Shown here in pieces: positions 49,701 to 62,400 of a stretch of 64,000 nucleotides of DNA (the stretch's first letter is position 1; every line of letters starts with the position of its first letter). A program made the position numbers and the translations under genes. Location: the NCBI GenBank assembly GCA_013397075.1, contig VWZS01002406.1:434001-498000 (forward strand), given 5' to 3'. The notes beneath the pieces are model-generated. The model did not search any database and had not been told where the DNA came from. It worked only from the letters and a program-made list of their open reading frames with translations. The DNA comes from Rhabdornis inornatus (Eukaryota > Chordata > Aves > Passeriformes > Rhabdornithidae).

Positions 49701-52097
49701 TGTAAAAGAAACTGAGCTCTGCATTGTCTCTTGTCCACTGTTGTTCTCCTGCCTCCGATTTCTCTGCATTTGTTCTTGGTACCATAACATCCATCTTGCC
49801 ATTGATTTCACTGGGACTTCATCTGAAAACTTAAGGCTGCAGTTTACTTGTCAAAGTGTAGGCTCTGCCAGGAAGGTTGATCCTATCTTCACCTCCTTTT
49901 CATCTCCCTCTTTCCCTTTGCCTCCAAACAGATATGTATCTATTGCCTCCTTCCTCCATCCATGTCAGGCACATCAAGGAACTTACTTTGCCTGGAGACA
50001 AGTCCTTTCATTTATTTATTTTTGCTGGCACGGGATGAAAAGGATGAAAAGGGAGCGGTGCCTGTCTTTGGTGTGCTGCTCCCAGAGCTAGCACAAAGGG
50101 ACAGGAGCACCTCTTGGGACTGCAGGCACCAAGTCCTGCTATGAACCTTCCTCTCCTTTGAAAGGGGTTTCATATCTGGATCCACAGACTCCTTGGCAAT
50201 TCAGGTTGAGTGCATCCCTTTCTGTGGGCTGAAGGAGTTGTGAGGTCCCTAATCAGATTACGGATCCAGCTTTTAATAAGCAAACACTTTTTTCCACATT
50301 TCTTTTAAAAGTAAAATTATATTTTTACACCCTAAAGAGAGGGAAACCTCATTGTCACTACAGGTGTTGTCACTAAGGGTTTTGTATACAAACGCATGAT
50401 CTGGTATGTGAGGTAGAAGGTCATGTGGTAATTGGGAAGATTTATTCAAGAGATCTAACAACTGGCAAGGCAAACTCGTGTGGTTATCCACTTGTAAATA
50501 GCTCCTTTCTAGTTGGTAACAGCAATGAAAAGTACAAACGGTGTAGTTTTTTGTTTCTTTGTGACAAAGTAACAACCTTAAATGGAGGTGTTTACTTTCA
50601 CTCATTTCTCAACTCCTTCACATTTCATATTTAAATTAGATTTTAAAAAAATGACACCTCGATTTCCATCTGTTTGCTTGAAGGGCAGTGGTACTTGAGA
50701 GGCAGGAGTGGGAGGAATGGTTCCCAGCATCTGCAGAAAAGCAAGGGGGTGCAAGAGGGAAAGGATCCCATTGGAAAGATACCTCTTCTTTTAAAATGTT
50801 GGAAGCTTGGATGTCCCCTTTTTCATTGCAGAAAGCTGGAAAGCTGTGTTTCAGATGTTATGTTCTTGTAGCACCTAAGCCTTGCCCAAATTTTGCTGAA
50901 ATCTGTCAGCAAGACAAGAAAAGCCAAAGCAGCTATATTGACTCTTGAAACAAGCAATGGTAAGGGCTGTATTTTCTTCTTTTTTTGCTTTGCTTTTTCC
51001 TTCTCAGTTTCAGGAGTTTAGTGACCTTCCTAGGTATGAGCTGTGGCCATACCACAGGAATCAACCAATAAGTTCTCAATTTTAGAACTGGCCCAGAGCT
51101 TTTAAAAGTATGTAAAGTGTGAAAAGTTTGGTTTGTTGGGTATCCTGCTGATGACATCTCCAGGTCACTAACAATTGCAAGATGTTAACCCTTCAGTCCT
51201 GATTTCATGGGTGCCCATAAGGAAGGGTTCTTACTGACAGCATGGCCTGATATTTAATAGAAATCAGGATCTTGTGGGTCTTTTATGCACATAGAAAACA
51301 GATGGGTTTGCTAACCGCATGTGGAGGACTTTCCTCTGGAAGATCACAGTGAATTTCAGAATACCATAAGGAAACAATTATAAGTTTGAGCTACTCAAAC
51401 CTCTCAGCTGATCCTTGTCCCTGCTGCATTAGTAGGACATGAAAAAAGCATTTATTTATAATTATTGAGGGTATCTATAACAGAAATGTAAGCAGGCTGT
51501 CTCTGTAATGGATTTAATTTTAATTTTCATTAGCAAGAAGAAAAGCAATTACCATTGGGATATACTTTTCTTTTTGAAATAGTTATATTGTCAATTCTGG
51601 TATGAATTCTACTCTATGAAATGGTCAAAATACACTTTTGTTTGAACACACCGGTATTTTTTAGTATTTTCCTTCATATGGTTGTCATGTGTACAGTAGT
51701 ATTCACACCTTCAGTAGAAATTAATTGGTGGCAGTGTTTTCAAGATCTCTTTATGCTGTTAATTGCTGATGGCAGAGCTGCTATCAGTACCAAATAGCCC
51801 ATCAAACCTTTTTGTTTGGTTGACCTTGTTGCTGTTGAAGGAGAAAACTCGAGTGTACTGGCATAGATTTTGTGCAGTTTTAGACCCTGAATATTCCCAT
51901 TGCTGCCTAGATAATGGGGTAAAGTACCAGTACTGCTGAAAAACAGTATTTTTGCCACTATCTTTACTGTGTCATTGCATAATCTAGCTTTGGATTTGAG
52001 AATTTCAAGCCTACATTGTATTTGGTAACGTTGATTACTTTGATACCTATTTGACTTGCAATTTGAGTACCATTTGTACTTTCTGAAAGAGTAGTTA

Positions 52098-52158
52098 ACA
52101 AACAAACAAAACACCAAAAACCACTAAAATCCCCCAGTCAATCAAGCAAACAAACAAA
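52098..52158 (+). repeat. CAAA-rich low-complexity sequence
   Basis: AACAAACAAACAAAACACC is followed about 30 bp later by CAAGCAAACAAACAAAAG. It is simple-sequence DNA in intron 8 with no coding potential. Confidence 0.75.
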
Positions 52159-55100
52159 AGCAGAGTAGATTCCAGACATTGATACTGGCACTGAAATGTA
52201 AATGACAAATCCTTTGAGAATTAGCACCTCACCCCCCCAGCTGCTGGAGTGGGGCGCACACATTTGCTGCTGTGGAAAGGACAGTCCCCTGCCATCCCCA
52301 GCCAAGCTGCCTCTTCATCTGGATGGGTTTTTTAAAAAATTATCTCAAATTAAGGTGCCCATGTAATCATGGTCTTATCCTACTGTTTTGAGATATATTA
52401 TCTGTTGACTGTGCATGGCTGTTACTTGCTTCGTACCAGAGATGAACAGTGGGACTCACTGCATCTATAAATTTAAATGTCTTTTTTAGGGCTGTCCCAA
52501 ACAGCAATGATCAAAGTCAAAGTCTACAATAGGAATTTCCAGCTCTTCATAAACTTTCACAACACCCTTCTAAAAATGTGTGCCTAGAAAAAGAAGGAAC
52601 ATTTTTAAAGGATTTTTAAATATATTATGTTCAAAAAAGTCCAGCAAGCAAGGCTTGGCTCCACATGGAGAGCTAACACTAAAGCCTACAGTGCAAACAG
52701 AATCTGAATATCCTAGGGTCTATGCTAGCTGTTTCTCTAAGAACATTCCTGTAGCATTTATAAATATTAAGGTCATCCTGAGGCAGAACTAACAAAGAAT
52801 TAGTGACAGGTATGCAATGTTTTTATTTCATGATTGGCTTTAAGGCAGTTGCACAATTCCACACCCATGCCTGCAGACAGTCCCTGACATCCTGTAGAAG
52901 GATCCCACAGTCATCCTCATCTCAGCTCCTGATCAACACCAGCTCAGCTGTCCAGCCCTGGTGCAGGCAGCCCCCTGTGAGGGAGAGAGCTATGTTTTGG
53001 CCAGCAGGCAGTTGTCCCAGCAGGAAAATCAAGGGGTGTGGATGTACATCTGCAGGGCAGCTTGGCAAGACCGAGGAGGGGCAGGCAGCCAAAGATTGCC
53101 GTGGAGGAAAGAGCAATTACCAGTGAGGGGGAGGAAGGGTTGTACAGTTCCAAGTACAGCACAATCCTGATTTTGGCCACTAAATGTTATGGTAAAATGA
53201 ATTATTCTCGTCTCTTCTTGCCATCTTCAGTCCAATGATAAATGGCATGATGAATCTTCGCTAACTTCTTTAAGCTACAGGTTCCTAGATCCTTTTTGTT
53301 CAAATGTAAGCCCAAACTTGTAGTTTATCTTTTTATAGGGACACCTGGATTTGGTTAAACCTTCTGTATACACCATGGAAAACCCACAGAAAGACAGAGG
53401 TGCCTTTTCTGCTATACCTGCTTCCATGACTTGCTGTTTCCAATGGCGGGAAATTTAAATACTCCACAATAAATGCTTACTGCTGTAATACTTAAATATT
53501 TGAAATAGTTAAGGGAGGGTTTTTTATTTTATTTGAGTGTTGCTTTATTTAACTATTATTAGTTGTGTGGTTTTTAGATCACCACATCCTGACCAACAGA
53601 ATGGTTGGAATTTATTCTGGGCTGTGTCATTTCTTGAAGTCTAAGGGATAAAAAGGGATGGTTATCTCTTGTGAAGCTCCTTGGAGAGCAATGAGGAAAT
53701 GAGCAATAAAAGGTTCTTTGAGGCTCTTTTAACTGTAGTTTATCATCTATTATAATTACTGATGTGTGGAAACCAACAGAAATATTTTACATGTTTGTAG
53801 TTACAAAGCCCTTAACAGCTGCAGCTATGAGCTGAGCACTCACAGCTTTTTGAAATGTGTTTTTATAAATGTAACATTAAATCATTGTATTTTTGTAAAC
53901 CAGTCTCCTTAAGAGAATTCCTGAGATAGTAATATATGGGTTGACATATTCAGTCAGGGCTGGTGAGTGGGTGATCTCTTGCTCTTGCTTGTTTTCTAAT
54001 TTCAGTAGAGCAATGCACAATATGAACATTTTTGGGGCAGGATTAATGATGACTAAAATGCACAAAGCAGCACTGCAATTCATTTTCCCCCCTCTGGATG
54101 CAGTGCTGAATGGGAAATCGGGGCGGGGAGTGAGTGGAGGGCAGTCAGCATAACACAGGGATCAGAACTGTGCAAACCTCTTTCACCAGGATTGGAGGAC
54201 ACAGCAAATGGCTCCACATTTCTTCATCGAGAGGGAGCCAGGTACCGAATTTGCAGAGACAGCCCTCAGGAGCACTGGTCAAGCAATTACTATGGAGAGA
54301 GCTTTCTACCCCCAGGGCAGTTGGGCAGTAGGTTTATCTCCTGTTCCTCATGGGTCTTCTCCTGCAGTTTTAGGATGGGACTGTGCTCTTCTGTGTGTTG
54401 CCCTCCCCTCTGCATTTCTCTTCTCATCTGGCCTGGGTGGATTTCTTGCATCTAATCCTCTCCACTGGGAATGATGAAACTAAAAAGCCATGTGGATCCA
54501 CTGCAGAGGAGGGCACAAAGGGAGCTGTTCTCAGCCTGTATGCATTGCTGGTTAATCGTACCGCCAAGGGCATATGATAAAACAAACACATTGAGAATGC
54601 AGACGTGTCAGCTCTTGTCTTCCACAAGAAATTCACTCTTTGGCATCTAGATTGCTGTTCAGGTTGTGCCTGTACTATCTGCATTTACACCATTGCAGCC
54701 CTGGTGTGGGTGACTGGCTGGTCTGAAAGTCTGTTCCTCTGAACTCAGGGGGCATTACCCAAAGGGCATATTTATCCATTGCATGCGTGAACCTGGCCAA
54801 ACATGAGTCCCATGCATTGGGATTCCAGTAACTCAAGAAATCTGAGAATATGTAACAGTAAAACAAAGATCAGCCATTCAACTTCCAAAAAGTGCTTTAA
54901 GCCAGAAGAGACAATGTTGTTTCTGCAGGTCTGTTTTAAATCAACCCAAATATTATTATAGAGCCAGAGCTATAATTCAGTAAAACTTGATACAATCTTG
55001 GAAAGCCATAGAAAGTATCAGGAAATACCACTGGAAGTTGAGACCTACAGATACTGCAATAATCTGCATTTTAAAATAAATAGACATGCCAGTTAAATAC

Positions 55101-55727
55101 TAATTGGACACACTGCAGAGGATGTTGGGTTATCTTTACAAAAATCCTTAACATTTAGAAGGCTTTGTCTGCGTGCAAAAACTAAACCATTTTCCCAATG
55201 TACTTGCAGCTGAAATAGTCATATATTGGAAAGATTACTGCCATGGGAGTTTATTCAGTTGTATCACTAAATGCCATACTATGGTGATCATTTAGGCTAC
55301 CAGTAAGGCTACTTCCAGGATCTTCAGCTCTGCAGAGTAGTTCTGAGGGTAAGGAGTAAGGTACAAGAGTCTACCATCCCTTCAGGGTCTCGTGCTGTCA
55401 CTCGTCCTGTGCAGAGGCTCTAAGTAGCAGAGATTAATGTAATCAGTGACATTTTTGATGAAATGTTACATTTGTGGATTGGGTTTTCTTCCTCTATTTT
55501 TTTTCTTAAATTGATAGCTACATTCTGTCCATTTTGCAGAAATACAAATTGAGTTTCACCACACATTTTACTTGAGAGGGAAGTTAGTTGGCACTTAACA
55601 AAAGTTAAGTGACTTGACATGTGAGAAAATCTGCTTTAGAGCTAGCATTTAGGACACCAGAGTTGCTTCCCACCACTCCCACATCCATTTCTGTCTTGTG
55701 CTTCTGCCTAAATAAGAAAAGTGAAAA

Positions 55728-55948
55728 ATCATAGAATGATACAATTGTTACTGCTGGAAGAGACTGATTGGTCTAATAGCATCAAGTCCAGCCATTAACC
55801 TGATACTGCCGTGTTTACCACTAAACCATGTTCCCAGGGGCCACATCCACACAGGTATTTTAACACTTGCAAGGATGGTGGTTCTATCATTTCCCTGGGT
55901 AGCCTGTTCCAATGTCTGACCACCTGTTCCGTGAAGAAATTTTTCTCA
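55728..55948 (-). mobile_element. Short CR1 copy, 3' end, minus strand
   Basis: The left edge is the reverse complement of a CR1 terminus (ATCATAGAATGATACAATTG), followed by 3' UTR and C-terminal remnants (CCTGGGTAGCCTGTTCCAATG, GTGAAGAAATTTTTC). Its 5' truncation directly abuts the 3' end of the next CR1 copy, giving a head-to-tail pair on the minus strand. Its sequence places it in a different subfamily from its neighbour. Confidence 0.85.
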
Positions 55949-56636
55949 TATCACAGAATCAAATAGATTGGAAAATACCTCTGAGATCATCATGTAAAAG
56001 CTATGACCAAACACCATCAAGTCAACTAGACCTGGCACTAACCCTCTCCTGGTGCAATCTGAGGCTGTTTCCACTTGCTCTGTCACTTTTTACCTGCCAG
56101 AAGACACCAACCTCCACCTGGCTCCAGCCTCCTTTCAGGGAGTTGTAGAGAGTGATAAGGTCTCCCCTGAGCCTCCTTTTCTCCAGGCTGAACAGCCCCA
56201 GCTCCTTCAGCTGCTCCTCACCTGAGTTGTGCTCCAGACCCTTCCCCAGCTCTGTTGCCCTTCTCTGGACACACTCCAGCCCCTCAGTGTCCTTCTTGTA
56301 GTGAGGGGCCCAGAACTGGACACAGGATTTGAGGTGTGGCCTCACCAGTGCTGAGTACAGGGGGACAATCCCTGCCCTGGTCCTGCTGGCCACACTGTTT
56401 CTGATCCAGGCCAGGATGCCATTTGCCTTCTTGGCCACCTGGGCACAGCTGGCTCATGTTCAGTCACTGTCAGCCAGCACCCTCAGGTCCTTTTCCAAGG
56501 GCAGCTTTCCAGCCACTTTTCCCCAGCCTGTAGGACTGAATGGGGTTGTTGTGACCCAAATGCAGGACCCAGGACCTGGCCTTGTTGAACCTCATAAAAT
56601 TGACCCCAACCCATTGATCCAGTGTGTCCACTTAAA
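55949..56636 (-). mobile_element. CR1 copy, ORF2 C-terminus to 3' end, minus strand
   Basis: The 3' end is ATCACAGAATCAAATAGATTGG at 55949-55970 (first bases quoted to 20: ATCACAGAATCAAATAGATT). Toward the 5' side lies a still-open ORF2 remnant of 138 codons (56438-56022) with [20 protein letters not shown] and [20 protein letters not shown]. The 65 residues from MAKKANG to ATELG equal those encoded on the + strand at 26090-26284, so the two copies are of the same young subfamily. Part of the 3' UTR is missing near 55995-56045. The 5' boundary near 56636 is where the match to coding sequence (around LDQWVGVNFMRFN) stops. It is too short to be active. Confidence 0.9.
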
Positions 56637-57401
56637 ATAAAGCATGAAAATTTCTGGTGATACTTGTTTCATAGCTTCTTTCTTACAGATTCAAGGTGAC
56701 TTACAGGTAAGATAATCTTCTAGTAAATGTATTGTTTTCATTGAAACATCAGGATGATATTATTATTCACTTAGGCTCCTTATTTCTATAATTTAAAAAT
56801 ACAGATGTAGACACTACACACGTTTTTTGACCTTTTTACCAAACACTGTAATGTTATGTATGATTTGATACAGAAAAGTCTTAATGTCTTTGAGGAATCA
56901 GTATTATTTTCTTTTCCTGCATATTTTTTACAATGTTAATGTGACCTTTTCTTTGTTTAAGTGTTTTAAGACGTACAGTGATGTTGGTCAGTATATTTCT
57001 ATCAAGACTATTTTGCTTGAAAATGGCCTATGATCATATGAAACCTCTAATCTTTGTATTTATTATAGCTTTTACAAACAAAATACTAGCATGTTTGAAA
57101 TTAATTAATTAGCCATACTTGGTGAAGGAAATCAAAACCAGCCACAAGTCAGTTACATTTTAATCTGTCCTGACTTAATCTTCCATGATATTATTTCTTA
57201 AATTTTGGATCCATTTGGTTCATGTTATACAATTGGAAGTTTTGGCACTGAATCTAGTGAAGTCATCATCCAAACCTTGCCCAGAGCCTGGAAACATGGT
57301 GCACATTTTTACTGTGATTACCAAGAGCTGAATAAAATGATTTCTAAGAAAGCATTTAAGACAAACTAAAGATAACAGACTGCAATAGCCAGAGCTGTCT
57401 T

Positions 57402-57901
57402 CATAGAATCATAGAATGGTTTGGGTTGGAAGGGACCTTAAAGATCATCTTGTTCCTACCTCCCTGCTGTCAACAGGGACACCTTTCATTAGGCCAGATT
57501 GCTCAAAGCTCCGTCCAACCTGGCCTTAAACAGTTCCAGGGATGGGGCATCCACAGCTTCTCTGAGCAGCCTATGCCAGTGCCTCACCACACTCATAGTA
57601 AAGCATTACTTCCTAATATCTAATCCAAACCAACTCTATTCCTGTTTAAAGCCTTTCCCCCTTGACCTGCCACTCCATGCCCTTGTGAAAATAGTCCCTC
57701 TCCATCTTCCTTGTAGGCTCCTTTTAGGTACTGGAAGGCCACAGTAATGTCACCTAGAAATCTTCTCTTTTCCAGGCTGAACAAACCTAATTCCCTTAGC
57801 CTTAGTTCCTTACAGAAGAAGTGCTCCACCTTTCTAATCATCTTTGTGGCCTCCTTTGGACCTGTTCCAACAGCTGTTGTCCTTCCTGTGCTGGGGATTC
57901 C
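57402..57901 (-). mobile_element. CR1 copy, 3' end, minus strand
   Basis: It starts with the classic terminus CATAGAATCATAGAATGG and GTTTGGGTTGGAAGGGACCT, followed by CCAACCTGGCCTTAAACAGT and GGGATGGGGCATCCACAGCT. It then runs through the C-terminal ORF2 remnant (FSLEKRR read on the minus strand near 57756-57776) and ends near TCCTGTGCTGGGGATTCC. The frame is broken. It lies 360 bp upstream of DEPTOR exon 9. Confidence 0.92.
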
Positions 57902-58261
57902 TTAGATGGATGTCCCATATTATTTGCAAAGCACCATCAATACCATAAAATATCACTGATACAAGAAGAAATAACATTTTTATAAGAAAATTATTTATAT
58001 AGGTCCTCAAAATCTCAAAGATTGGAAAGTTGAATTCCAACAATTTGAAAGTTGAAGTGGTGTTTGAAAAAAAAAAATTATGGAAAATTAACTTGCCAGA
58101 TTAATTCTAAGAAATGTGGGGGCTTTTAAGAGGTGCAGATGAGATGATGTGAAGAGTTCTAGGGGTTTTGTCTGCCCAGGAGTTGATTGTACATCTGTGT
58201 AATTAACCTAATACAATGAAGTCTAATGCTTAACTCATTTTGCTGCTTGCTTTTTCCTCAG

Positions 58262-58390
58262 GTTTGCCAATTTGTCGTGTCTGTCAATGGCCTCAATGTT
58301 CTCCATGTGGATTACAGGACAGTAAGCAACCTCATCCTGACCGGCCCTCGAACAATTGTGATGGAAGTGATGGAAGAAATGGAGGCCTGA
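58262..58390 (+). CDS. DEPTOR: DEPTOR exon 9, coding part (PDZ second half and stop)
   Basis: It encodes human-equivalent residues 368-409: VCQFVVSVNGLNVLHVDYRT, VSNLILTGPRTIVMEVMEEM, EA, then TGA at 58388-58390. VVSVNGLNV is the PDZ strand and turn, and the helix HVDYRTVSNLI forms the side of the peptide groove. The protein ends in MEA where human ends in LEC (as recalled), so the terminal cysteine is absent. The acceptor is TTTTTCCTCAG. The stop position gives a protein of exactly the human length if exon 1 is also conserved. Confidence 0.98.
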   Translation, partial: VCQFVVSVNGLNVLHVDYRTVSNLILTGPRTIVMEVMEEMEA

Positions 58391-59420
58391 GAAGGCAAAA
58401 AACCCTATTACTGGACATTTTTGTGACAAATAGCAACAGCCATGGAGTGGCATGACACAAGGCAGCAGAATGTCACTGTATCTGATGTTTTTGCTTTTAG
58501 GGGAGGGGGTTCTCTTTCATTTAACAATAATAGCACTGGTGATTATGCTAAGATGTGAGCAATAGATACCAGCATATTTTCACTGCGGACTTCTCTGTGC
58601 CCAACAGAGACAAGATCAGGGCCTTTAGGTGATCTGTCCAGCCATGGCTGCATCAGTCAGAATGGGTTCCAGCCTAAGAGGCCGTGGACCTCAGTCCAGT
58701 CCACTACTGGTTCAAAGCACTTCAGGAGGTGAAAGAGCCAAGCTCTGTGAGTTCAGGATGTCACAGATGGTTTCCATGAGATACTGACAGTGATAAACAT
58801 TGTCCTGGTGTCCAGCTTTGTCCCTGGAGCATGTGCAGTCACAGTTACTCTCTCCTTGGGCTGAGGGACAGCTGACTAAATCCTGGCTTGATTATAGTCA
58901 AACACAAATGAACTGCAAATGCATGAGAAAAGTGTCTGTGCTCTGTAGAGGATAGTCTGGTATGAATGTTTGGGCTTGACTGATTATACAAGTTAGTCTA
59001 GAAAGAAAAGAGAAAAACATGTGGTGTTTTTACAGAAACTGCCTTTGAAAATTGGGCTTTTGGTTTCAATGCCTGTGTGCTGGATTAGATGCTTGAGTGT
59101 AAAATAATGATTTTGAGGTTTTTTCCATACCTGTAAAGGAAAGGTGCCTCTGTCTTGCTATTCATCACTTAGGAGAAATTTTGGACACCTTAATTCCTAG
59201 AAGAAGAATATTTGTCAGGTTGTAGTGGGAAATTCACAGTGTTAGAATAAGGAAGAATACATTCATATTCTCCAGGAGCAAAAGTACACTTCAAATTGAA
59301 GCAATGTACTTGAATGTACATTAAGCTTATCAGCACTTTCCAATCATCTGATGTTTTGCAAAAAACCAACTTCCTCATGACCTGCATTTGACACTATTAC
59401 AAATAAAACATTGCATTTAA
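58391..59420 (+). other. DEPTOR: DEPTOR 3' untranslated region (predicted)
   Basis: The sequence from the stop to the first canonical AATAAA is about 1.0 kb, close to the size I recall for mammalian DEPTOR. It contains no CR1 and no reading frame of note. The true cleavage site is not visible; the end is set about 13 nt after the signal. Confidence 0.6.
59402..59407 (+). terminator. DEPTOR: Candidate polyadenylation signal of DEPTOR
   Basis: AATAAA here is the first canonical hexamer after the DEPTOR stop. A T-rich stretch (GGATTTTTTCATTG) follows at about 59448. Further AATAAA copies at 59763 and near 60127 could give longer 3' UTRs. Confidence 0.55.
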
Positions 59421-62400
59421 CTGACTCTTATTATTACTCAAACAGTAGGATTTTTTCATTGATGCATTCATGGAAGAAATATATTTTAAAAACATGTATA
59501 AAAATTCCGTATTCTGGAGAGTTAGGTGACTCTTCAACTCGATGTTAAAGGGATTGCATGGGTTTTCTTTGATCTTTAAATTGAATGAATACATCCTGCT
59601 CCACAAAATTATAAATACATTTTACAGACTTTCTCTGCTGTCTAAATTTTACAATTAAAGCTTGACTTTCTATATGCACAAATAATTCAATTTTGGGGTG
59701 GGAAAAGTATTTTTCCTTAAATAATATTGAAACGTGTTTTGTATTAAATATTGTTCTCACCAAATAAATTGCTCTTTCAGTATGTTTTTCATTCATTCAA
59801 ACACTTTTACTTCAGAGATACAGCAAGTCTTCAAACTCATATATTCCTGCAGCTTTGTAGGAAGAAGTCTTTGTGTTCTTTGTTTCTAGTTTTTTATATC
59901 TGTGGTTGTATTTTCACCAAGAAAACTTCTCATATTCCACTAACATGCAGCAGTGCAGGAAGATATAAAATTGCAGCTGCTTACTCGATACTAACCAGGC
60001 ACGAGAGTGTTTGGAGGTTTGTTCAAACTCTCATCTGCAATGGCAGTTCTTAATCCCAATTGTACTATCCAGAATTTTGGTACACATGTATAAGCCAGAG
60101 CTGGTTACATTTTACAGGTCATCTAAAATAAATAACTGGGCACATAATGTTGTATTAGATTGTGATAACTGTCCATGGTATCCACTCAGATCAGTTGGAA
60201 ACAATCTTCTTGTTCCAGAAGTGTTTCAGTATTTTGTAAGTATTTTGAGTTTGTGAATCCAGGAATGCTTCTCCAAATATTTCTATTTAATTTCTATTTT
60301 TTTTAAAATTTTCTCTTTTTTTCTTCTTTTCTTTTTTCCCCCGGGTTGTTTTGGTGGCTTAGTCCCTTGAAAATATAAATTCTGCATGTTAGGCTAAGTT
60401 AAATATGACAATTGAAAAATTTTCTTAGCAAAATGCTAATGATTCTCTCTAATGCCATCATGGGTTTGTCTGTATTACATCTCTTGCCTTAGTTAATATT
60501 CTGCTAGAAGTTGTCTGTAGCTTACAGATAATTAAGAAACTGGGTCAGAATTTGGCTTAATAATGCATTATAGAGTGCACTTCAGACTGGAGCAAAATGA
60601 GTAGCAATGGGGGCAGGGAGAAATCTGTGCATTTCATTATGTTACAGATTGGAGATGGCATCTTGAGTCACAAGATACGTTAGTCTCTATCACAATTTGA
60701 GCACAGCTACTTGCCTTCTGTTTAACAGGGATTTCCATATTGTGTTCTCAGCTTGACTGACAATCCGGGATTTAATTAATTCTTTCCCTCTTCAACATGA
60801 CAAAGATATTCAAATTGTGTCTGCAATGAAATTTTGTATTTTGGAAAAAAGGATGGAAAGTAAACAATTAAACTATGAAATGTATACTTTCCAATTAAAT
60901 TGCAATTTGTCTGCATGCAGTGCTGCATATGCTCCGAGACATCCCACAGGAGTCAGTATCAAACTCTCACGTGCTTCAGAGGGCACAGCATTTCAAATAT
61001 AACAGAGCACCTTGCTTCCTGCAAAGTGCCAGGGGAAATGTAAGATTATTCACAGAAGTGAGGCATTTCAGGAGAGGCATGAATATCACAGTGTAGAATG
61101 AAGCAAGAAACCAGAAATCAAAAAAAAAACCAAAACCCTGGCATCGGCAGTAATAGCTTCATTAAAAAGGCATTTTTGTAAGACTTACTCTCTTCTGTGA
61201 TCCCATTTTTGATTACTGTCAATCTTGCAAGATCCTCTAATAAATCTTCAAGGCTTTATCACTCAAATTAGTGCCATTCCTCTGTACATGTACATTTGCA
61301 AATAATTTATGGACATCTTCAAGCAGTGTAATATTTAATTAAATTCAAGTAGCAGTTAAGCTAATTGGAGCATTAAATCAGTGCAATATTTCTCATATTT
61401 TTCCGTGTTATATTTCCTACAAGATACGTTATTTTCATTATCTTTTTCAAGATCAAATACCATGTGTATGGTATTGAACACATCCAGTTCCACAACTAGT
61501 CCCATGGAAGGCATTTCTTTCCCACAGTGATGCAATAATCCACTTCAGGTGTATCAGAACTTAATTGTCAGCATTTTAGGTCTGCGTAGAAGCTGAAAAT
61601 AAAACTTTCAGAATTAAAAAGACATTGTGTCCTAACATCATCTGAAAGTGGGTGTGGCCTGCTGTACCTTCTTCTATGAGATTGCATTCAGGAAGAGGTT
61701 TGGAATGAAAAGGTCGTTCAGTATGACTGTAAAAAAGTAAACACTTTTTTTCAAAGTGTTTTTCTTAATTTTTTTCTTATTTTCTGCTCATACGCCTCAG
61801 TAATGACTAGAGGCCACGAGCGGGGTCTGGGCCTGGCCTGGGCCTGGGCCTGGGCCTGGGCCAGGCCTCAGCTAGCTTGGCCAGTGGGGCCTGGCACCAG
61901 GGCTGGCTGCAGACACAGGCTCTCAGAGCCAGGACAGCCTGGCAGGAAGAGGAGCTGGGAGAGGAGCTGGAAGGTGACTGTGGAGCTGAGGAGGTCATAG
62001 GCTGACTGGACGTGATGGGCACCTGGCATGCTGGTGACAAGAGTCTGCCAAAACTGAAATATCAAGTTGTAAATAACACGTTTATGGCTGCAGAAGATTC
62101 AAAATGCATAAAGGGAAATATTTTTCCACAGCCATGGAGCCTGTGGGGTACAGTCAATGTGGGGCACTGCTGTCTTTGCATTAGGGGGTGTGGGCCTCGC
62201 TTGCTCACTGAACGGCTGTCCTGCAGGCTGCCCACTGGCCAAGGGTTTAAGAGACTGAGTTTCAGCTCTGCTCTTCTGCAGGATTCCTTGATGGGCTTAG
62301 AATCCTGGACATGGATTTTACATCGTGTACATTGGATCTAGGAACTCATGTGGTAATACTTGGAGAGTGGTGGATGTGGGAGTGGGGGACTCTGAGGATG

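Larger units (their letters stand above)
40710..58261 (+). other. DEPTOR: DEPTOR intron 8 (17.6 kb)
   Basis: This is the longest complete intron, splitting the PDZ domain between Lys367 and Val368. The donor is GTGGGT and the acceptor TTTTTCCTCAG. The last 2.6 kb hold minus-strand CR1 copies (55728-56636, 57402-57901). From 40710 to 55727 I recognised no mobile element or RNA gene. There are GC-richer, stop-poor patches at 41600-41810, 42720-42985, 48400-48650, 52900-53170 and 54130-54580 that I cannot assign, a poly-T run near 48749, and CAAA-rich simple sequence at 52098-52158. Confidence 0.88.

Noticed and set aside
56022..56438. 138-codon open frame as a host gene
   Set aside because: Its sequence is the C-terminal part of CR1 ORF2 and it lies inside a recognisable CR1 copy.
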